This document shows, piece by piece, positions 16,859 to 20,020 of a stretch of 20,020 nucleotides of DNA. Numbering within the stretch: the stretch's first letter is position 1; the number at the start of each line of letters is the position of its first letter. The notes under the pieces were generated by a model. That model made no database searches, was not told where the DNA came from, and was given only the letters and a program-made list of their open reading frames with translations. The position numbers and the translations under genes were made by a program. The DNA comes from a virus: positions 1-20,020 of IMG/VR virus record IMGVR_UViG_3300028388_000731. The stretch is one strand, 5' to 3'.

Positions 16859-16965
16859 GTCTTGACGATGTGGCGTTGGATGCGCTGTTTGAGTCTGCGG
16901 CCAGCCTGTAGCGCGCGGCCCCGTTAGGCGGCCCAGTCGCCTGCAGCCCGCGCCTTATTTAGCTT
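16859..16965. other. Late operon/HNH junction, no gene seen
   Basis: This stretch separates the convergent ends of the last tail gene and the leftward HNH gene. A five-pair stem (AGGCG/CGCCT, about 16926-16942) lacks a U-run and is not a convincing terminator. A short -1 frame reading at 16861-16911 (LDDVALDALFESAASL) looks protein-like but has no start. Confidence 0.5.
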
Positions 16966-17433
16966 TCACGCCGCTTTTGCGGCCACACAAACAAGGCGGA
17001 CGTTGCCAACGACATAGCCCTTGTCGTTGTCTATCCTGTCAATGCTGGGGGCAAGCGGCGCTCTATTGGACCTGGGCTCGCGAGACAGTGAGAATGGCGT
17101 TGATGTTACTGCGCACTGCCACCCTTGAGAGTAAGCGATGCTAAAAGCATCATGCAGGCCAAGGGAAAACACTCGCTTCCTTCGACCTCTTGAGTTCCTG
17201 TAAGCCTGCAAAAATATCCTCTGAAGGTACGCTCGCAGTTCTTTTCCTTCCTTTTCTGGCACCCACTTTGAGTGTTCCGCCAGCAACGCGAGGCGTATGG
17301 CCTCGTCTCTATCAGCGCTTAACTTCCTCCACCGCCTGCGCTTCACTAGGTAGTAAGCATCTCGCTTAAAGTAGACGCACTTTGGTAGTCCGTTGCTCTG
17401 TGTTTTGCTCTGTGGTGCTGACTTCTCTGCCAT
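16966..17433 (-). CDS. HNH-like endonuclease with integrase-like N-terminus
   Basis: This 155-residue basic protein has two parts. Residues 15-55 (GLPKCVYFKRDAYYLVKRRR, then WRKLSADRDEAIRLA) resemble the N-terminal DNA-binding part of some phage integrases. Residues 95-150 carry an HNH-like pattern: WQCAVTSTPFSL, then PSIDRIDNDKGYVVGNVRLV, with Asp132, Asp135 and Asn144 as likely active-site residues. The protein stops six residues after the core (VAAKAA), where relatives I recall usually run on, so the C-terminus may be cut short. I chose the ATG at 17433 because GGAAGGG stands seven bases before it; a longer frame starts at 17478. The gene lies on the tail side of attP, is leftward, appears less GC-rich than its neighbours, and may be a mobile or accessory gene. 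Nuclease activity is unproven. Confidence 0.6.
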   Translation of the reverse strand: MAEKSAPQSKTQSNGLPKCVYFKRDAYYLVKRRRWRKLSADRDEAIRLALLAEHSKWVPEKEGKELRAYLQRIFLQAYRNSRGRRKRVFSLGLHDAFSIAYSQGWQCAVTSTPFSLSREPRSNRAPLAPSIDRIDNDKGYVVGNVRLVCVAAKAA

Positions 17434-17464
17434 TTTGCGCCCTTCCCGCCTCGCCAACCTCTTG

Positions 17465-17470
17465 ATTATA
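17465..17470 (-). promoter_or_regulatory. Putative -10 box for the HNH gene
   Basis: The minus strand reads TATAAT exactly, 31 bases before the chosen ATG. No convincing -35 is found 16-18 bases upstream (sequence near CACCTC), so the promoter is weak or needs an activator. Confidence 0.4.
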
Positions 17471-17492
17471 CAGCACACAGAAAGACAGAGGT

Positions 17493-17520
17493 GGACGGGG
17501 GAGGATTTCGAGTCCCGTCC
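17493..17520 (+). repeat. Inverted repeat overlapping attP
   Basis: GGACGGG (17493-17499) and CCCGTCC (17514-17520) are exact reverse complements separated by 14 bases. The right arm lies within the tRNA-like core, so the pair could be core-type integrase binding sites. Confidence 0.5.
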
Positions 17521-17529
17521 GCTCCGCCA
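17507..17529 (+). other. attP core matching the 3' end of tRNA-Asp
   Basis: The segment begins TTCGAGTCCCG and ends CCGCTCCGCCA. It equals the T-loop, 3' T-stem and acceptor strand with CCA of a gammaproteobacterial tRNA-Asp (E. coli differs by T for one C in the acceptor). Upstream sequence does not continue as a tRNA, so this is a phage-borne copy that would restore the tRNA on integration. It lies seven bases beyond the integrase stop at 17536, the usual place. Phage genes on both sides indicate attP, not attL or attR. Confidence 0.85.
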
Positions 17530-17535
17530 TATCCA

Positions 17536-18604
17536 TCAACGACTTACGTCGTTTTCTGCCGCATCTGACCCGTGTTTGACCTGTGGCGTGTCGAATCGAG
17601 ACCGGTCCCGCCGCGTCGAGTACTCCTCGATGAACTCGCTGTAGGTTCGCAGGAACATCTCCGCGCTGTGGCCGAGCTCCTTGGCCGCGTCTGCCGAGCT
17701 CCGCCGCCCGCGTGTGCCGGCAGGTATACGGAATACGGTACGGAATGCCGAGCCGCTTGTGGGCCCGCATCCATGCCTGGTTGAAGTCATCCGTATCCAG
17801 CATGGGCCGCCCGAAGCTGTTCACGAAGATGTGCCCCTTGGCGAAACGCGAGGGCAGGGCGTTGATGTAGGGCCGCGCCCATGAAGGCACCAGAACGCGC
17901 CGCCGCTCGCAGGTCTTGGTGGTCGGCTCCAGCCGGCGGCGGGTGATCTGCTTGCTGATGTCGAGCTCCTCGCCGTCGTAGTCCGCCCAGGTCAACCCTA
18001 GGGCCTCTCCGGGGCGAAGGCCGGTGGAGAACAGCAGAGCGAAGTACGCCTGTTCCTGCCCGCTGAGTGCCGCCAGCAGCCGGTCGCGTTCTGCCGGCAG
18101 GTAGCGGTCCACCCGAGGCTTCTGATGGCGCTTGACCTTGATGCCGGCCACGGGGTTGGGCGTGATCTCGGCGTGGTCGAAGATGCCCCGCAGCGGGATC
18201 AGCAGGTTGCGCTTTGTCTTTCCCGACACGTCGATGGCGGACAGCGCCCGCTTGATGTCGCGCTGGCTGATCTCGTTGATGGGCTGACCGGCAAGCGCAG
18301 GCATCCAGTGCCGGTTGATGATGTTCTCGTAGCTCAGACTGGTGGAGCGCTTTGCGTCCAGCGTGGTCATGTATTCCTGGGCGACGTGCTCGAACATGGA
18401 TACGCCTTCGTCGTCATCCTCATGCAGCGCCAGGCCCAGCTTCGCCCGCGCCAGCAGCGCTTCGCGCCGCGCTACCGCATGGGAGAGGTGACGCTTGCCG
18501 AGATCGCCCGCGATGATCTCCGAGTACGCGACCTTGCCGTGCCGCCAGATTCGGATTTCGAGCCCTCGCCCTCTGGGTCGGATGCCACTAGGCCATCCAG
18601 CCAT
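17536..18604 (-). pseudogene. int: Tyrosine integrase, frame broken near the C-terminus
   Basis: This would be the site-specific recombinase for the adjacent tRNA-Asp attP. It begins MAGWPSGIRPRGRGLEIRIW, an arm-binding domain of the GIRxRG type. A SAM-like core-binding domain (about residues 68-150) and the catalytic domain follow. Arg197 (STGLRPGEALGLTW), Lys230 and Arg296 (PYTCRHTRAAEL) are present. After codon CTC at 17698-17696 the frame is lost. Taking one extra base (17695) restores ADAAKELGHSAEMFLRTYSE, with the catalytic Tyr codon at 17641-17643, and the stop at 17536. About seven residues expected between RHT and LGH are also missing, consistent with a net loss near 20 bases. Without repair the frame runs past attP to 17366 with no tyrosine. 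The ATG at 18604 lies inside the excisionase gene, which it overlaps by 133 bases. A sequencing or assembly error is the alternative. Confidence 0.85.
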
Positions 18605-18756
18605 TCGTCTACCCTCGCAACATGGCACAGTGTCGTGTGACCTTTTACCACATACTCCCAGCCCCGCCGCCAGTCGCGCTTCATCCAGCCGTCGATCGTG
18701 CCTTCGCTGACGCCGATGCGAGAGGCCATGGCGGCCTTGCTGATGAGGGGGCTCAT
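18472..18756 (-). CDS. Excisionase-like HTH protein
   Basis: This 94-residue basic protein has an N-terminal helix-turn-helix: MSPLISKAAMASRIGVSEGT, then IDGWMKRDWRRGWEYVVKGH. TTLCHVARVDEWLDG follows, the wing and last helix seen in Xis/AlpA-type proteins. It probably bends DNA at the att site and steers the integrase towards excision. The last 30 or so residues are Ser/Arg-rich and are encoded in the 133 bases shared with the integrase start, so their function is doubtful. The ATG at 18756 shares four bases (ATGA) with the small upstream gene. Confidence 0.75.
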   Translation of the reverse strand: MSPLISKAAMASRIGVSEGTIDGWMKRDWRRGWEYVVKGHTTLCHVARVDEWLDGLVASDPEGEGSKSESGGTARSRTRRSSRAISASVTSPMR

Positions 18757-18851
18757 GCCGCCCACAGAACAGCACCACACAGCAGCACGCCCGTCAGGAC
18801 GCCGTAGGAATAGGCCGTCCAGCCGCACAGGTCATCGTGCCGGCGGCTCAT
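18753..18851 (-). CDS. 32-residue putative membrane protein
   Basis: A short frame reads MSRRHDDLCGWTAYSYGVLT then GVLLCGAVLWAA. A charged N-terminus is followed by one hydrophobic segment (about residues 13-32), so it could sit in the inner membrane with its N-terminus in the cytoplasm. Both ends overlap their neighbours by ATGA (18848-18851 and 18753-18756), and GGGG lies just upstream. This exact tiling argues that it is a real gene. Its function is unknown. Confidence 0.65.
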   Translation of the reverse strand: MSRRHDDLCGWTAYSYGVLTGVLLCGAVLWAA

Positions 18852-19084
18852 GGGGTGTCCCCGCCCGAGAGGGCGTCGTCAATGTCAAACAGGGGCTTGA
18901 TTGCAGGCTGGTTTTTCCATGCCGGGTGCGCCCATCGCTGGCTGTAGGCGAATTGTTTTATTACCTCCCTCAGCCGCTGGCTCTCTGCTTCAAGCTGCTC
19001 GACTTCATTGGCGATTGCTGCCAGTGTTTCGCGAGAGGTCGATTGCTGGGCAATAGCCCGTAACTCACTTCCTATTGCGCTCAT
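18848..19084 (-). CDS. Small early protein with coiled coil
   Basis: This 78-residue protein is not of a family I recognise. Residues 10-45 form a heptad-like helix (ETLAAIANEVEQLEAESQRL, then REVIKQF), followed by a Trp/Pro segment and an acidic end (DIDDALSGGDTP). The ATG at 19084 shares its A with the upstream TGA (TGATG); an overlapping GTG at 19087 is the other possible start. The ribosome site GGGAG lies in the last codons of the upstream gene. A structural partner or regulator of early functions is possible but unsupported. Confidence 0.7.
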   Translation of the reverse strand: MSAIGSELRAIAQQSTSRETLAAIANEVEQLEAESQRLREVIKQFAYSQRWAHPAWKNQPAIKPLFDIDDALSGGDTP

Positions 19085-19111
19085 CACTCACTCCCGCCCG
19101 CGAGGGCTTTG
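19080..19111 (-). repeat. Gene-junction repeat, copy 1
   Basis: A 32-base sequence identical to 19370-19401. Read on the minus strand it encodes KALAGGSE, the stop and the overlapping ATG of the next gene, and contains GGGAG as ribosome site. Confidence 0.9.
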
Positions 19112-19374
19112 TATTTGTCCTTTGCGATGCGCCAATCTTCTTTCCAGTCCGCGAATTCGTTGGGGTGGGTGGCAGGCCAGCCGGACATTGAGCACATCAG
19201 TGCTTCGGCCCAAAACAGCAGACGCGCCTGATCGTCACAGATGGCCTTTAGTCTGTCGCGCTCATCAATGAGTTTCTGTATCGACTCGCTTCGGTCTCTG
19301 TTCTTCAAGCCGCGCAGACAAAGGTCGTGATGATCGCTGCCGGGAAATGCTCCGCACCGGGGACATCTACTCAT
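19084..19374 (-). CDS. Small early protein with zinc-ribbon-like N-terminus
   Basis: This 96-residue protein is of unknown function. CPRCGAFPGSDHHDLC (near residues 4-19) gives three cysteines and two histidines that could bind zinc. A charged helix (SIQKLIDERDRLKAICDDQA) and a Trp-rich second half follow. It ends KALAGGSE, a tail shared exactly with the next gene upstream in the operon. The start ATG is coupled to the previous stop by TGATG. Confidence 0.7.
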   Translation of the reverse strand: MSRCPRCGAFPGSDHHDLCLRGLKNRDRSESIQKLIDERDRLKAICDDQARLLFWAEALMCSMSGWPATHPNEFADWKEDWRIAKDKYKALAGGSE

Positions 19375-19401
19375 CACTCACTCCCGCCCGCGAGGGCTTT
19401 G
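19370..19401 (-). repeat. Gene-junction repeat, copy 2
   Basis: Identical to copy 1 over 32 bases and starting 290 bases away, at the next gene boundary. It has the same tail, stop/start overlap and ribosome site. Confidence 0.9.
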
Positions 19402-19712
19402 CCTAGCGTTTCTCTGGCAATCGCTGCCGGATCGGCACTCATGCTGTCGTCGTTGCCATCCCATGCGTCGATGATTTGATACAGGCCCTGTACAAGCATC
19501 GCTTTCTGGCGCTCTACTGACGCCACTTCAGTACCGCGCTTTTCAAACTCTCGCGCCCAATCCTCCCGCGCCTCGGCAAGCTGTTGGCGAAGCCCCTTAA
19601 TCTCACAATGTTGCTCGGCCAGCAGCAAACCCAGCTCTGCGATTCGGTCGCAATAGTGCGAGCGTTCCAAGCACGTCAAGTACGTCTCGTAGTCCGCTGC
19701 CGGGTCATCCAT
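19374..19712 (-). CDS. Small early coiled-coil protein
   Basis: This 112-residue protein of unknown function is mostly helical. Residues 20-75 form a likely coiled coil (DRIAELGLLLAEQHCEIKGL, then RQQLAEAREDWAREFEKRG), followed by a hydrophobic helix (AMLVQGLYQIIDAWDG). It ends GKALAGGSE. The ATG at 19712 overlaps the upstream TGA by one base, with AAGGAG nine bases before it inside the upstream gene. The LAEAREF/LAEAREDW segment is shared with the next upstream gene, so the two may be distant paralogues. Confidence 0.7.
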   Translation of the reverse strand: MDDPAADYETYLTCLERSHYCDRIAELGLLLAEQHCEIKGLRQQLAEAREDWAREFEKRGTEVASVERQKAMLVQGLYQIIDAWDGNDDSMSADPAAIARETLGKALAGGSE

Positions 19713-19741
19713 CACTCACTCTCCTTGCCCGCGAGGGCTTT
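19710..19741 (-). repeat. Gene-junction repeat, diverged copy 3
   Basis: Shares CATCACTCACTC (19710-19721) and GCCCGCGAGGGCTTT (19727-19741) with the other copies, but differs by extra bases in the middle, giving AGKESE and a better AAGGAG ribosome site. Confidence 0.8.
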
Positions 19742-19948
19742 CACTATCGGGCTTTGTCTTAACGCTTGTGCGAGTCTGTCTGTAGTTTCGTTCTGCGGCC
19801 ACATGCTGCCTGTGAGGCTATCGCAGAACTCAATAAACTCCCGCGCCTCGGCAAGCTGCGCTCGCAGCCTCTCCTGCTCATTCTCCCCGCCGCACCGGGC
19901 GCATCGGTATCCTGGCCATGTCTGTCGGTCAATCGCTGTGTCAGTCAT
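19712..19948 (-). CDS. Small early protein with Cys pair
   Basis: This 78-residue protein is of unknown function. It has one CARCGG knuckle near residues 16-21, a short helix (EQERLRAQLAEAREFIEFCD) and the end VKALAGKESE, a variant of the tail in the two genes downstream. GGAGG lies nine bases before the ATG and belongs to the last codons of the upstream gene. It could be related to Ead/Ea22-like accessory early proteins of lambdoid phages, but that is only a resemblance in size, place and tail. Confidence 0.65.
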   Translation of the reverse strand: MTDTAIDRQTWPGYRCARCGGENEQERLRAQLAEAREFIEFCDSLTGSMWPQNETTDRLAQALRQSPIVKALAGKESE

Positions 19949-19951
19949 CAG

Positions 19952-20020
19952 TCACTCCTCCACATCAGGCCGCGGACACAACACGACCGGCTCATCAATC
20001 ACCACCGCCACAGCAGTGCC
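19952..20020 (-). CDS. Partial early gene, C-terminus only
   Basis: The last 22 codons and stop of a leftward gene that begins beyond the window. The end reads VVIDEPVVLCPRPDVEE and carries the GGAGG ribosome site for the next gene. Too little is present to name it. Confidence 0.5.
   Translation of the reverse strand, partial: GTAVAVVIDEPVVLCPRPDVEE

Noticed and set aside
16926-16942. Terminator hairpin after the last tail gene
   Set aside because: The stem is only five pairs with a seven-base loop and there is no U-run on either strand.
17501-17529. A tRNA-Asp gene
   Set aside because: Only the 3' end is present; there is no acceptor 5' strand, D arm or anticodon arm upstream.
17366-17535. 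Extension of the integrase frame through attP to 17366
   Set aside because: This is the out-of-frame read-through after the lesion. It crosses the tRNA-like core and lacks integrase features; the true end in the restored frame is 17536.
17641-17702. Programmed frameshift to reach the integrase tyrosine
   Set aside because: There is no slippery heptamer at the join, and about seven expected residues are missing, which fits a deletion better than recoding.
18125-18640. Long plus-strand open frame opposite the integrase
   Set aside because: It mirrors the integrase in antisense, has no supporting motif or ribosome site, and results from GC-rich codon bias.
19080-19741. CRISPR array
   Set aside because: The repeats are about 300 bases apart, lie at gene ends and enclose coding sequence, so they are not repeat-spacer units.

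Overview
This window is the late (virion) region, the attachment/integration region and the start of the leftward early operon of a temperate, lambda-like tailed phage with a long non-contractile tail (siphovirus type). DNA is moderately GC-rich. A short segment at 17507-17529 reads like the 3' end of a gammaproteobacterial tRNA-Asp gene, which points to a gammaproteobacterial host; no species can be named from the sequence alone. Phage genes lie on both sides of this site and no tRNA 5' part is present, so it reads as an attP in an unintegrated phage genome rather than a prophage edge.

Plus strand, 51-16858, is one tightly packed late operon. The head module is a Nu1-like small terminase, a GpA-type large terminase, a protein with a gpW-like C-terminus, a lambda-type portal, and an HK97-type prohead protease fused to the major capsid protein. 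A strong internal ribosome site inside the fusion should also yield free capsid protein. A UUCG-loop terminator follows. The connector/tail module comes next: a small AT-hook protein, FII-like, Z-like and U-like proteins, the tail tube, a tail assembly chaperone with a lambda-type -1 frameshift site (G GGA AAG), the tape measure, and four tail-tip or adhesion proteins, including one with an Ig-like and two LamG-like domains. No lysis genes are seen.

Minus strand, 20020-16966, holds an operon of small early genes joined by 1-4 base stop/start overlaps. It runs through a 32-residue membrane protein into an excisionase-like gene and an integrase. The integrase is broken: its reading frame changes just after the RHT motif, so the catalytic tyrosine is out of frame. 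Left of attP lies a separate leftward gene for an HNH-like nuclease with an integrase-like N-terminus, preceded by a TATAAT box.

The points most worth a second look are: the frameshift-made tail chaperone; the nested capsid start; the integrase lesion beside an intact attP; the HNH protein; and near-identical repeats at successive early-gene junctions, each of which encodes a shared C-terminal tail, the next gene's ribosome site and the TGATG coupling.
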